The notes under the pieces are model-generated. The model did not search any database. It was not told where the DNA came from and worked only from the letters and a program-made list of their open reading frames with translations. From assembly GCA_016286365.1 (NCBI GenBank), contig JAEESN010000017.1:1-60657 (forward strand): a DNA stretch of 60,657 bases. The letters are read 5' to 3'. Every line of letters begins with the position of its first letter. Position 1 is the first letter of the stretch. The stretch is from Treponema sp. GTDB taxonomy: Bacteria > Spirochaetota > Spirochaetia > Treponematales > Treponemataceae. The translations under genes and the position numbers were made by a program. Positions 7,393 through 16,011 of this stretch are shown piece after piece.

Positions 7393-8316
7393 TTAATACC
7401 TCATTCCCGCCGAAATCCCAAAATAATACAAGGATGGGTATACATAACACACATAGGGCTCGATATAAACACTTTCGACTGTAAAACGGAAACCTGCACC
7501 TACTCCGGTTTCGGAACCAGCCCACATTTGAGGGGTTGTAAAACTTAATGTTATTCCCCACTGCACTTCCGCATAAAGACCGGAAGAAGGATCTACATTA
7601 AATGGAAAAAAATAACAGCGGAGAGTCCCCAAAATCTTTGCTTTTTGAAGCTCGTTTTTTCCTTCATTAAAATCGTAGACAACGGGAATCATTAAACCAA
7701 TAGAAACCTCCTGGCCGTAATCTATCCTGAGTCCAATCTCCGGCAAAAAATAATCAAGGGAATCTTTATCAACCTCTGCAAAAAGGCCGACCGAAGTTGT
7801 ATATCCCCGCTTTATTTGACTTGTTCCCAAAAGTTTTTTTACCTTTTCCGATTCATTAAAATCATAGGTTTTACGGAAAACATAAGAGCCTGTTTTTACA
7901 TCAATCATCTTAACCCTGAGGGAGTAAGATTTATCGTAGACTTCAAGTTTTCCAAAAATTATAACCTGAGCACCAAGCCTATCCGCTACCGAAATCATTG
8001 TTTTTTCGCTCACAACCCCAGAATTCTGAAACCTCAATTCCTTTTCGATTTTATCCATATGCTCACGTGTCACAATCTGAACCGAACTGTCCTCTGCAAA
8101 AATAGAATCTGCTAGCTCTTCACGGATATACATAGTCATCTTTTTTGAAGGAGTTTCAAAATCATCTATGGCAACAATCATCTCTTCCTTACAGTTCCCG
8201 GTGATATCTTTTGCCGCATCGCTGATTGCCTTATCCATATTGTCTTTCGCATAAGAGGGAACAATAATCATCATAAAAAACAAAACAGAAAAACCATACT
8301 GAATCATCTTATTCAT
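7393..8316 (-). CDS. CsgG/FlgO-like outer-membrane-associated protein
   Basis: This 307-residue protein starts with a signal peptide (residues 1-20, ending VPSYA). Residues about 25-150 follow the CsgG/LpoB/FlgO pattern: IVAIDDFETPS, a helix, VQIVTREHMDKIEKEL, then VADRLGAQVIIFGKLEVYDKSYSLRVKMIDVKTG. The C-terminal 150 residues alternate hydrophobic and polar residues and end MRY, as expected for a beta-barrel-like surface domain. GGAGGTG lies before the ATG at 8316, and this start overlaps the end of the upstream gene by 8 bases. Likely role: an envelope assembly or secretion accessory factor acting with its two neighbours. Confidence 0.72.
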   Translation of the reverse strand: MNKMIQYGFSVLFFMMIIVPSYAKDNMDKAISDAAKDITGNCKEEMIVAIDDFETPSKKMTMYIREELADSIFAEDSSVQIVTREHMDKIEKELRFQNSGVVSEKTMISVADRLGAQVIIFGKLEVYDKSYSLRVKMIDVKTGSYVFRKTYDFNESEKVKKLLGTSQIKRGYTTSVGLFAEVDKDSLDYFLPEIGLRIDYGQEVSIGLMIPVVYDFNEGKNELQKAKILGTLRCYFFPFNVDPSSGLYAEVQWGITLSFTTPQMWAGSETGVGAGFRFTVESVYIEPYVCYVYPSLYYFGISAGMRY

Positions 8317-9307
8317 AATCCACCTCCAGCATTCCGCCAAAACATTCCCTATAAAATCTTTCTTCCACTAAATCACAAAGCCGACCTTTTGCAAGAGAAT
8401 CTGTAAGCTCATAACCATAGGAAGAAACCTTTTCGCAAACTGCAGAAAAATATGCAATCGTCTTTTTATTTTTGCTCACCGAAATCTGAATCACCGGCGC
8501 ACTTTTATAAACACCGTTATATTCAGTTTTATTCCAGTTGATTTTTACATCCACCAGATACATCGTTCTTTCTGCCGAAGGACTAATCCCGTTTTTTATA
8601 AAAACTGATTCAATCTTTGATTTAATAAAATTATCCCTGTCGCCTTCTGTCTGAATAAAAACCTTTATTTTTTTCCTGAGGGATTCAAGCTCACTTAAAC
8701 GGGCAAAAGTTTTTTTACTAAAATCATTAAACTCCCCGCACCTTTTTGGATAGATGACCAGGGCCGTATCGTAAAGCGAAAGATAATTTTTATATAAATC
8801 AGAAATCTTATTCAGCTGGATGATTTTTAAAAGTGGCTCTTTTTCCTTTTCCGCATCATCCAAAAATATTTTTATCTCTTCGCCCGCTTTTTCTATTTCC
8901 GGTTTGATGATTTCCCATGCAGCCTTACGCTCAATAAAAGCACACACATAATATTTCCCGTTAGACCTGTCGTAGCATGATGATGTATATTGCACCGTAA
9001 ACAACTGCGCCGAAGACGAAATTTTCATATTCTGATTGAGCCCCGTTTTCTCCGTATATTCCAGGTCGTTTTTGTAAAGTGATTTAAATACCGAAACATT
9101 TGAACTTACTGCCTGGGAAAAATAACAGGTCAATTCAGCAAGGGCATCAGACTTAGCCTCTCTCTGCGAATCCCCTTCCCCAATGGCCCGGATGTAGCTT
9201 TCTGAAGGAAAAACCTTTTCGGGATTTGTAAACCACTGGGGAACGGAAGAAGCAAAGAGGACTGAATATGACACAACGATAAAAATCACACTTATCAATT
9301 TTTTCAT
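8309..9307 (-). CDS. LPP20-like periplasmic/outer membrane protein
   Basis: The N-terminal signal peptide (residues 1-20) is followed by the LPP20/FlgP signature: WFTNPEKVFPSESYIRAIGEGDSQREAKSDALAELTCYFSQ near residues 25-67. In this family an aromatic/proline motif and a run of Ala- and Glu-rich helix mark small surface proteins that interact with CsgG/FlgO-type partners. The remaining 230 residues contain a helical linker and a second alpha/beta domain. The gene is the middle of a three-gene leftward operon. The signal peptide has no lipobox, unlike classical LPP20 lipoproteins. Confidence 0.7.
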   Translation of the reverse strand: MKKLISVIFIVVSYSVLFASSVPQWFTNPEKVFPSESYIRAIGEGDSQREAKSDALAELTCYFSQAVSSNVSVFKSLYKNDLEYTEKTGLNQNMKISSSAQLFTVQYTSSCYDRSNGKYYVCAFIERKAAWEIIKPEIEKAGEEIKIFLDDAEKEKEPLLKIIQLNKISDLYKNYLSLYDTALVIYPKRCGEFNDFSKKTFARLSELESLRKKIKVFIQTEGDRDNFIKSKIESVFIKNGISPSAERTMYLVDVKINWNKTEYNGVYKSAPVIQISVSKNKKTIAYFSAVCEKVSSYGYELTDSLAKGRLCDLVEERFYRECFGGMLEVDYE

Positions 9308-9330
9308 ATAAAGTCCTCCTTACAACACAT

Positions 9331-9966
9331 TTAGTCTTTTGCACTTACCATGGTGTAATTCATAAGATATTCAACAAGCTCCTGAGTGATTTTATCGTTT
9401 TCGCCGTTGAACGCTTTTTTAATCTGCTTCTGGTAAAGATCTTCGTCCATGGAATAAACTACGATATAAGTGTACAAAGCTTCCTGCTCATTCTTTTTCT
9501 GAATTCTTGTATAGCCACGAACCCACCAGTCAGTTTCCTTATTCAGTCCGGAAATGATGATGTTCGAAGCGCGTGCAGAATAACGTTCGATTGTTTCTTC
9601 AACATCAGAATCTTCACCCTGCATTCTAGCCCCTGTAAAATCTGCCACACCCTGCTGAATAGACGCACTGATTTCGGCCCTTGCATCCACCTGATCTGCC
9701 CAGTTCTTTATAAAATCAAGATTTTCGCCTGTCTTCGAAATAACCCAGATATGCCTGTCTATTCCAAGCGCCTTTTTCAAAGACTTCTGATCCGGTGCTT
9801 CAAGAACTTCCGACACCCATTCCGGCTGTGCAACCCCGAAAATAGTTCCCTTATGCTCAATAATTTCTGAAGGTCCGGAAACATCCTTTACCTTTGGTAC
9901 TCCAGAACATCCGGCCATTAAAACCAGCGCTGCCATTCCAAAAACCATCGAATTAATTTTTTTCAT
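9331..9966 (-). CDS. Envelope lipoprotein, first gene of the LPP20/CsgG-like operon
   Basis: The 211-residue protein has a lipoprotein signal (MKKINSMVFGMAALVLMAGCSG), with the predicted acylated Cys at about residue 20. The mature part starts with PKVKDVSG and has WVSEVLEAPDQKSLKKALG and a long central helix. The pattern resembles the LPP20 family as well, though more weakly. GGAGGA sits eight bases before the ATG at 9966, and I reject the longer upstream start. It heads the operon, behind a promoter with an inverted repeat shared with the 14510 gene. Confidence 0.72.
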   Translation of the reverse strand: MKKINSMVFGMAALVLMAGCSGVPKVKDVSGPSEIIEHKGTIFGVAQPEWVSEVLEAPDQKSLKKALGIDRHIWVISKTGENLDFIKNWADQVDARAEISASIQQGVADFTGARMQGEDSDVEETIERYSARASNIIISGLNKETDWWVRGYTRIQKKNEQEALYTYIVVYSMDEDLYQKQIKKAFNGENDKITQELVEYLMNYTMVSAKD

Positions 9967-10000
9967 AAAGTCCTCCTTTGGCTCTCCCCTTCTGCACACA

Positions 10001-10036
10001 AATATAACACACAGTCATTCCCAACCTATGGGAATG
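10001..10036 (-). promoter_or_regulatory. Leftward promoter with ATTCCCA-N5-TGGGAAT inverted repeat
   Basis: CATTCCCA at 10016-10023 and TGGGAATG at 10029-10036 form an 8-bp inverted repeat. Nine bases downstream on the minus strand is TATATT (10001-10006), a -10 for the lipoprotein operon. There is no normal -35 at 17 bp, so activation by a factor bound to the repeat is plausible. The same layout, with the same 9-base gap, is found at 14548-14583. Confidence 0.6.
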
Positions 10037-10039
10037 GAT

Positions 10040-10069
10040 TTGACAATAATAAAAACAGTGGTTTAGAAT
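10040..10069 (+). promoter_or_regulatory. Promoter of the WYL regulator gene
   Basis: A perfect TTGACA at 10040-10045 and TAGAAT at 10064-10069 are separated by 18 bp. The inverted repeat at 10016-10036 lies immediately upstream, so one bound protein could affect both divergent genes. Confidence 0.65.
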
Positions 10070-10087
10070 AAAAACGAGAGGTGAAAC

Positions 10088-11113
10088 ATGCCAATAGACT
10101 TTACAGAAAAAGCAAAACGATATCAGGCCATAGACGAAATTATTGCTTCGGGTGAAAGGCTTAAATGGGATGAGATAGTAAAAATAATTAAATCAAAATA
10201 TAAACTTAAGACAAGCAGAAACACTTTCTTCCGTGATATCAAAGATTTAGAAGTAAAATACAAAGCACCAATCGATGTTGATTCCCAAACCAACGGCTAC
10301 TTTTATACAGATCCTTTGTACAGCCTTCCAAGATTATACACGGATGAAAATGCTGCAAAAGCGGCCAAGCTTATAAAAACGCTTATGGATATGGTAAAGG
10401 GAAATCCAATGTACAAAGAAGCCCAGGAAATTTTTGAATCCCTTTCGATTGAAAACCATGATTTATCCCTGAATAATATCAAAATCAATAAAAAGCCCGA
10501 AAACGACAGAATAATTTTTGTGGGTGCACCAAATAAAAAAATACCCGCAGAAACCTGGAGAATTATAGATAAGGCATTACGGGAAAACAGAGTTATTACG
10601 TTTAATTACATTTCGAACAGCGATACGGTTTCTAAGCACAGACAGATTCAACCCTGGCAGTTAATTTTTGATGACGGTAACTGGAATCTGCATGGCCTTG
10701 ATATTATAAGAGGAAAAGCAAAACGTTATTCTCTGGATAAAATTAAAAACCTTAAAATTACAGATCAAATCTTTACACTGCCACCAAATTATGATTTTAG
10801 AAAAATGACCAAAGGCTCATTCGGTTGTATGGCAGATGAAAAATTTCTTAATTACAAAATCCATCTTCACGGTTACGCATCCCGCTACGCCCGCGACAAA
10901 ATCTGGGGCGAAAACCAGGAAATCATCCCCGACAAAAAACACCCCGGCCCCGACCACGACGGCATCATCCTAAGCTTTAGAACTAACCAGCTCATCTGCG
11001 TCCAACGCTGGGTCTGGAAATGGGCCGACGAAGCCTGGCCAATTGAACCAAAAGAACTCGTAGACGACTGGCTGGAAAAAAGGGAAAGGGTGAAGGAGAT
11101 TGAAATATATTAA
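10088..11113 (+). CDS. WYL-domain transcriptional regulator
   Basis: The 341-residue protein has an N-terminal winged helix (residues about 8-70, with TSRNTFFRDIKDLE as the recognition region). A WYL domain at about 165-240 includes GNWNLHGLDIIRGKAKRYSLDKIKNL, and a WCX-like C-terminus follows. WYL domains are thought to sense nucleic acid or nucleotide ligands and often control defence or DNA-repair genes. Its TAA overlaps the stop of the converging DUF262 gene by four bases, so the two meet tail to tail. It is the nearest candidate regulator for the inverted repeat that recurs on both sides of this block. The 3' end has an abrupt run of GC-rich codons. Confidence 0.82.
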   Translation: MPIDFTEKAKRYQAIDEIIASGERLKWDEIVKIIKSKYKLKTSRNTFFRDIKDLEVKYKAPIDVDSQTNGYFYTDPLYSLPRLYTDENAAKAAKLIKTLMDMVKGNPMYKEAQEIFESLSIENHDLSLNNIKINKKPENDRIIFVGAPNKKIPAETWRIIDKALRENRVITFNYISNSDTVSKHRQIQPWQLIFDDGNWNLHGLDIIRGKAKRYSLDKIKNLKITDQIFTLPPNYDFRKMTKGSFGCMADEKFLNYKIHLHGYASRYARDKIWGENQEIIPDKKHPGPDHDGIILSFRTNQLICVQRWVWKWADEAWPIEPKELVDDWLEKRERVKEIEIY

Positions 11114-12804
11114 AAAGACAACAATTCACGGATTTTTTCTTTTAATAGATTTTTTCGTTCCTCATAAAATTTTCCAAAATCTTTAACTTCTAAAGATATA
11201 TTTTGAGGTATCAAACCAGTATCAAGGAATGCCTTTCTCTCTATTTCTGATGGAATACTATTATAATAATTATAAAGTGGAATATCATTTTTATAAGCAT
11301 TACTAAGCTTAGAAATATATTGTAAGTTGGGTAATTTATCACGCTTTTTATGCCAATCTCTCCATTCTTCATCACTAACTCCAATAGGTTTATTTTTATC
11401 AAAACAAACTCTAGGATGAATATGATCTTGTTCAGAGTTTCCTATTTCAATATTTCTACTTACATAAAGAATACTAAGTACTGTTTTAGTTAATTTTCCT
11501 TTTTCTGTATTTAAGATATCCTCAAGTTTTTGATCATTGAGTTTTAATTCATTTATCTGATCAAGCAAATCTTCTTCAATTGAAAAATTATATTCATTGA
11601 TAGCATCACGTAATTTGGCAAGTTTAGTCGTTGTTCCATTTTGAAAATAAGTAAAGAAAAGAGCCCTATAAAGATAACATCGAATTCCATCTAAATTATC
11701 CATGTAGTCAGGATTTTTATCAATTTCATAAATAATTGGTAATAAAACATTCCATCTGTCAGAAAAATCTAATACACTCAAATTAAAATGTTTTAAAACA
11801 TCTGTAAGATTTTGCAAATTCTTACAAAACTTAGACCAATTATCCCGTAATTCAGACGCAACTATTCTATCAATGCATGATTTCAGAACATCACCATAAA
11901 GCATTAATGCTGTTCGAATTATAAAATCAATTCCAAAGTTTTTATAACAACCATCAAGAAGATGACCAAATTCTGTTCTTGCGTTTGACCAATAAACATT
12001 CAGAATTGCCATAGTGATTTCTGATTTTTTTAAGGGAATACCTCCATTATTAAATCTCACAAACATTTCCAATGCATCATCATGTTGCATATTAAATATT
12101 TCTGTATAACGAATAATTTTATCATCAAAAATTTTAGTACACAGAAGGTTTAATACTCTTTCAGCATATTTACGTCTTGGTTCTGGCACACTTTGAATTT
12201 CCTTTTGAATTGCAGTTTGTCTGGTTTCTTTATCTTGAAATTTTTCTTTCAAAATTTTTCTAATTTCAAACTTAGTTGGTGAAATCATTGACAGTTTATC
12301 TGTAAATTCTATACCAAAAGTCTTACAATTAACTCCATCCTCTTCTGTTTCAACTTTCCGTTCATCAAGTTCTATATAAAGTTTGGAAGGATATGGGATT
12401 CCTCGACCTTTAGATAGGTTAGTTTCGCCAATTAAAGACAAATACAATGATGTAAGTCTTTGTTGACCATCAAGAATTGCCGTATCTACAATTGAGGTAT
12501 CAATAGTTTGAATATTATAGGATTCATCCGCAGGTTGTTTTTTTGAATTTTTAAAAAGCATTTTCTTCATAAACGTACAAAAAAAAGTTTCATTAGTTGT
12601 GTTGTTATTATCTAGATGCCAAAAAAGAAATGTAGAAATCGGGAAATTAGAAAGAATAGAATCCCAAAGTTTTTCTATTTGTTCCATATTCCATACATAT
12701 TGACGTTGGAATGCAGGCATAACAAACCTATCTTCTTCAATTTGTTTTACAATTTCGTAAATAGTTGATTCTCCGTAATTCAATTGTTTTTTTTCTTCAA
12801 TCAT
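11110..12804 (-). CDS. DUF262 (GmrSD-like) protein with HNH-like C-terminus
   Basis: The protein has 564 residues with the start chosen here. FQRQYVW at residues about 32-38 and ILDGQQRLTSLYL at 110-122 are the hallmark of DUF262 proteins, whose family includes the GmrSD type IV restriction enzymes that cut modified phage DNA. The C-terminal part has DHIHP near residue 470 and a helical tail, as in the DUF1524 HNH-like half of GmrD. I chose ATG 12804 because GAGG lies just before it. The ATG at 12816 overlaps the partner's stop (TAATG) and is an alternative. The DNA is visibly more AT-rich than its flanks, which fits recent transfer. The exact target is not known. Confidence 0.8.
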   Translation of the reverse strand: MIEEKKQLNYGESTIYEIVKQIEEDRFVMPAFQRQYVWNMEQIEKLWDSILSNFPISTFLFWHLDNNNTTNETFFCTFMKKMLFKNSKKQPADESYNIQTIDTSIVDTAILDGQQRLTSLYLSLIGETNLSKGRGIPYPSKLYIELDERKVETEEDGVNCKTFGIEFTDKLSMISPTKFEIRKILKEKFQDKETRQTAIQKEIQSVPEPRRKYAERVLNLLCTKIFDDKIIRYTEIFNMQHDDALEMFVRFNNGGIPLKKSEITMAILNVYWSNARTEFGHLLDGCYKNFGIDFIIRTALMLYGDVLKSCIDRIVASELRDNWSKFCKNLQNLTDVLKHFNLSVLDFSDRWNVLLPIIYEIDKNPDYMDNLDGIRCYLYRALFFTYFQNGTTTKLAKLRDAINEYNFSIEEDLLDQINELKLNDQKLEDILNTEKGKLTKTVLSILYVSRNIEIGNSEQDHIHPRVCFDKNKPIGVSDEEWRDWHKKRDKLPNLQYISKLSNAYKNDIPLYNYYNSIPSEIERKAFLDTGLIPQNISLEVKDFGKFYEERKNLLKEKIRELLSF

Positions 12805-12815
12805 AACATACCTCA

Positions 12816-13973
12816 TTAATTTGCTTTTGTATTATAAAAATAATGTTCATATTTTAATAAAACATCTTCTACTTCTTCCCAAATTTGAACATAGATTCCA
12901 TCATCTATAAATACTTTTCCATTAGTAGTTGGCCCATCTACTTTCAAAGATGAATAAGTAGCTTGAAAATTATCTACATAACAACTTTTATCTGAATTAC
13001 AAATTTCTATAATCATATCTTTGGTAGGTGGCTCATCAAACCGATGATAGGCCTTAAAATAAGCTCTTATTATTCTATGATTATATTGGTTTGGACTTTG
13101 TGCCCAAGTTGGAATTAAATTTATTGCCTTTTTATAAAAATAATCACTTTTATTATTATTTCTTAAATCCTTTCTTAATTCTTTCACCAATGAAGGATAA
13201 ATCCTTAGAAAAATTGCTATTTCATCATCTGATTTCTTTTTCTTATTTTTAAATAATTCATTAAAACGAATCCTAATGCTTTCTGGAATTTCATAAGTAA
13301 AACTAATAAAAAAAGAATTAATGTTTATATTACCATAGTTCTTATATGGATTATATCTGCCAACCTCCAATAATGAACGCAAATTATCATCTGATACAGA
13401 AAAATAACTATGAGGAACAACAGGTTCATATTTATTTTTATACACAAAAATCCAATCTTTTAATATTTCAATTGAAATACCATATATTTTCGAAATATCT
13501 TCTAAATCATAATCCATTTCGAGATATGCTTCTATTAGATAATCTTTAAAATCTTTAGTTGGATTGAATGTTTTTTTTCCACCTATTTCTTCTCTAATGG
13601 CAATCATTTCTGGTTTATCAAAATCAATATAAGTTCGAAAAATCTTATCTCTACTTAAAAAATCCCTTTGATTAAAACAATCAAATTGTAAATCATAATC
13701 TCCATTATTTTCCAAACTATCTTCTAAATCATCTTCGATATATTTACAAAATTTTATCCAATAATAACCATTAATCTTTCTAATATCTGCCTCAATTGTC
13801 TTTCCAATATCATTTTTCCAATCATGCCCACCAAAATCAGGACTATTATCAATATAATCAGAAACATCTGTATAAATAATTTGCATTTCATTCCGTAATT
13901 CTATATTAATAATATTACCAGGTACCCTTTCCACATTTTTAATTTTAAACAAATTATCCTCAAACTGTTTCAA
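12816..13973 (-). CDS. Unknown protein encoded upstream of the DUF262 gene
   Basis: The 385-residue protein is soluble and acidic in its first half. I cannot name a family. Residues about 150-176 (LEMDYDLEDISKIYGISIEILKDWIFVYKNKY) look like a helix-turn-helix, so DNA binding or self-regulation is possible. The start is a TTG with AAAGGA upstream, and a promoter lies at 14009-14036. The stop overlaps the first possible DUF262 start (TAATG), a sign of coupled translation and joint function. The AT-rich composition matches the DUF262 gene. Confidence 0.68.
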   Translation of the reverse strand: MKQFEDNLFKIKNVERVPGNIINIELRNEMQIIYTDVSDYIDNSPDFGGHDWKNDIGKTIEADIRKINGYYWIKFCKYIEDDLEDSLENNGDYDLQFDCFNQRDFLSRDKIFRTYIDFDKPEMIAIREEIGGKKTFNPTKDFKDYLIEAYLEMDYDLEDISKIYGISIEILKDWIFVYKNKYEPVVPHSYFSVSDDNLRSLLEVGRYNPYKNYGNININSFFISFTYEIPESIRIRFNELFKNKKKKSDDEIAIFLRIYPSLVKELRKDLRNNNKSDYFYKKAINLIPTWAQSPNQYNHRIIRAYFKAYHRFDEPPTKDMIIEICNSDKSCYVDNFQATYSSLKVDGPTTNGKVFIDDGIYVQIWEEVEDVLLKYEHYFYNTKAN

Positions 13974-14008
13974 AACTATTTTTTCCTTTAATAATTAATC
14001 TTTATTTC

Positions 14009-14036
14009 ATGCTAGCACACTATGCGTTATTTGCAA
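14009..14036 (-). promoter_or_regulatory. Promoter of the DUF262 module
   Basis: On the minus strand TTGCAA (14031-14036) and TAGCAT (14009-14014) are separated by 16 bp, about 35 bases before the TTG start at 13973. No operator is obvious. Confidence 0.5.
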
Positions 14037-14159
14037 GTTAAGGGAGGTAACTTTTAACAAAAATACAAAATTTATCCCCTTAACTGCCATTTTACAAGAT
14101 ATTATATACTAGATTTTTTAATCTTCATAAAAATCTTTTTCACTCTCCCCGCAATCCCT

Positions 14160-14510
14160 TTACCTCAAATAACCAATCATCGGTTCACTCCACGGCGGAA
14201 AATAATTTACTATGTGGGCCACATCATCTTCGAAGGAATAACTTACTCCAAGTTCTATCATTTTCTTTTTGACTTCTTTTGCCAACCATGGATTATCCTT
14301 AAACTCACAAGGTTCGGGCATTGCGTAATTACGTTCTGAAAGTTTTTTCATAAGGCATCGTGCATTATTCGTCATGTAGTAGCGGTATGATTTTCCAAGC
14401 TGACTGATGTATACTTCGACATTTTCATATTCTCTTTCTGGATATGACCAGTCTTGAGCCCTTTTTGCCATAGCAAGTATTCTGTTAAAGAACTCTTTTC
14501 TTTTTTCCAT
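14160..14510 (-). CDS. Small hypothetical protein (116 aa)
   Basis: I do not recognise this basic, soluble protein. It begins MEKRKEFFNRIL and has several aromatic residues around YISQLGKSYRYY. There is no signal peptide. The start at 14510 follows AAGGAGG, and a longer frame to 14546 has no binding site. The gene lies behind a promoter with the same inverted repeat as the lipoprotein operon (14548-14583), which suggests co-regulation with it. The gap 14037-14159 contains nothing I can name. Confidence 0.65.
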   Translation of the reverse strand: MEKRKEFFNRILAMAKRAQDWSYPEREYENVEVYISQLGKSYRYYMTNNARCLMKKLSERNYAMPEPCEFKDNPWLAKEVKKKMIELGVSYSFEDDVAHIVNYFPPWSEPMIGYLR

Positions 14511-14547
14511 AAGTTTCCTCCTTTCAGACATGCGTCCGATTACCACT

Positions 14548-14583
14548 AATATACAACACTTTCATTCCCAATCTGTGGGAATA
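14548..14583 (-). promoter_or_regulatory. Second copy of the inverted-repeat promoter
   Basis: CATTCCCA at 14563-14570 and TGGGAATA at 14576-14583 flank a 5-base centre. Exactly nine bases on, the minus strand has TATATT (14548-14553). The repeat, its distance to the -10 and part of the spacer (GTGT) match 10001-10036, so one regulator probably acts at both. Confidence 0.6.
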
Positions 14584-14772
14584 GGCCCTGTTAATAGATA
14601 AGAATTTTTAACACCCCCATGGACAGATTAATATTCCTCACCACCCAGACCCGTGAATAGATAAAAAATCATCCATTCCAGGACGCAAAAAAAAATAAAA
14701 AAAAATTCACAGTGCCATTCCATGACACTCTACCCCACTATAATTTAATCAATAAAACTTAAGGAGAACACT

Positions 14773-15033
14773 ATGGAAATTCTTTCAGGACTTATCAAAA
14801 TCACTCTGGCTTGCACAATCACTACAGGGGCTATGTATCTTTTTATGAAGTACAAAAAAATCATCACTGAATACAGAGGGGCCGGCAGAAGATCAGACAG
14901 AAATGAAGCAAAGATGGAAAAAGAACTTATCGCAGTAAGGAATCGTATAAACTGTGGGAACGAGATGAAGGACGCAAAAATCAAGCTTATTCTTTCACTC
15001 TCGCTTTTGTCGCTGTATTTTTTTCTTCTGTAG
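14773..15033 (+). CDS. Small membrane protein (86 aa)
   Basis: A hydrophobic segment at residues 5-26 is followed by a basic, charged central part (KYKKIITEYRGAGRRSDRNEAKMEKEL). A second hydrophobic stretch, LILSLSLLSLYFFLL, forms the C-terminus. AAGGAG lies six bases before the ATG. I do not recognise a family. The upstream 180 bases are AT-rich and contain a TATAAT near 14740 but no good -35. Confidence 0.6.
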   Translation: MEILSGLIKITLACTITTGAMYLFMKYKKIITEYRGAGRRSDRNEAKMEKELIAVRNRINCGNEMKDAKIKLILSLSLLSLYFFLL

Positions 15034-15204
15034 AGGGCTGAAATCAGATTTCTATTCGCTAGAAAATCAAGGGACAAAAAAATTAGAGCCCCAGAATAAA
15101 GTCTAAAAGTCGATAGAAATCACATGCCCATCAAAAAATCATCTATACAGATTGGTTTTCTGATGGTACAATTATTCTCGAAGCAAAATCATGAGGAGGC
15201 AAAT

Positions 15205-15687
15205 ATGAAAAAATTCCTTGGTATAATCATTGTTTTAATTTCTCTTGCTCCGTTACATTCTGCCATAAAATTCAGAACCAGTCTTACAGGATCTTTTCTT
15301 ACCGGAGTTTCTGTAGTACCGGAAGTTAATTTTGGAAATTTTGCTCTGGGTGCAAGCGTTGGTTATCTTTTTATTGATTCAGAAAAATCTGAGGTTGGAC
15401 CAAGCTTCAGTTTCTTTTTGGGTTATACCGATATTCCGGGCGAAAAGGGAGTTTATACAGACGTTGGTCTTGAATTTTTATACACACCAATCGAAATGCT
15501 CAATGCAAGTGTTAATGTCTACGTAAAAACCGGCTACAGTTTTAATGAACTTTTCAGGCTTGGGGTAGTAACGCGCATCCCTGTTATTCCAAACATCGGT
15601 GAAGAATATGATATCCTTTCGAACGTCGGGCAGATGTTACTTATAGCCTTGATTGGAGTCGGAGTGGAATTCGTCTTTACCTTCTGA
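15205..15687 (+). CDS. Small outer-membrane-barrel-like protein
   Basis: The 160-residue protein begins with a signal peptide (MKKFLGIIIVLISLAPLHSA). The mature part is made of alternating strands (RTSLTGSFLTGVS, NFALGASVGYLF, YTDVGLEFLYTP and others) and ends in Phe (VEFVFTF), as beta-barrel outer membrane proteins do. GAGGAGG lies six bases before the ATG. The longer upstream frame is rejected because it has no binding site. The function is unknown. It could be a small porin-like or adhesin-like protein. Confidence 0.68.
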   Translation: MKKFLGIIIVLISLAPLHSAIKFRTSLTGSFLTGVSVVPEVNFGNFALGASVGYLFIDSEKSEVGPSFSFFLGYTDIPGEKGVYTDVGLEFLYTPIEMLNASVNVYVKTGYSFNELFRLGVVTRIPVIPNIGEEYDILSNVGQMLLIALIGVGVEFVFTF

Positions 15688-15757
15688 TGATTCTTCCTGC
15701 ATTCTGCTTTCGCTTTGATTCATTTTGTTTTTGATTTGGATTTGATTCTGAATCCCG

Positions 15758-15786
15758 TTGACTTAAAATCAATAATACTTTATGTT
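15758..15786 (+). promoter_or_regulatory. Promoter of the SRP RNA gene
   Basis: TTGACT at 15758-15763 and TATGTT at 15781-15786 are separated by 17 bp. The expected start, about 15793, lies just before the first stem of the SRP RNA. Confidence 0.55.
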
Positions 15787-15805
15787 TTATAAGTCGACTT
15801 TATAA

Positions 15806-15931
15806 GAGCCTCTGGATGAGTCCAGATGCCTTTCACGCAATTGTTAGAAAACCCCGTCAGAGGAGGAATCCAGCAGCGGTATCTTTCGTATTGTGGTGCT
15901 TAGGATTATCTGGGCTCTTCCAGGGGCTTTT
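15806..15931 (+). ncRNA. ffs: 4.5S signal recognition particle RNA
   Basis: The core at 15856-15878 reads GTCAG-AGGA-GGAA-TCCA-GCAGCGG. This is the conserved domain IV: a GGAA tetraloop on a short stem, the GTCAG/AGCAG symmetric loop, then GCAGCGG. The ends AGCCTCTGGA (15807-15816) and TCCAGGGGCT (15919-15928) pair over ten positions with one G-T, closing a rod-like hairpin, and a T run follows. It pairs with Ffh to target membrane proteins. The open frame 15816-16034 lies over this RNA and is not a gene. Confidence 0.88.
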
Positions 15932-16011
15932 TAATTTTTCAGGCTATTTTTTTAATATTTTTGTGGATTTTCTTTATATCTTTTTTGCACTTTCCATTCT
16001 AGAATATAAGC

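Noticed and set aside
14745..15077. 110-codon minus-strand frame opposite the small membrane protein at 14773
   Set aside because: The plus frame has a good Shine-Dalgarno site (AAGGAG). The minus frame has none.
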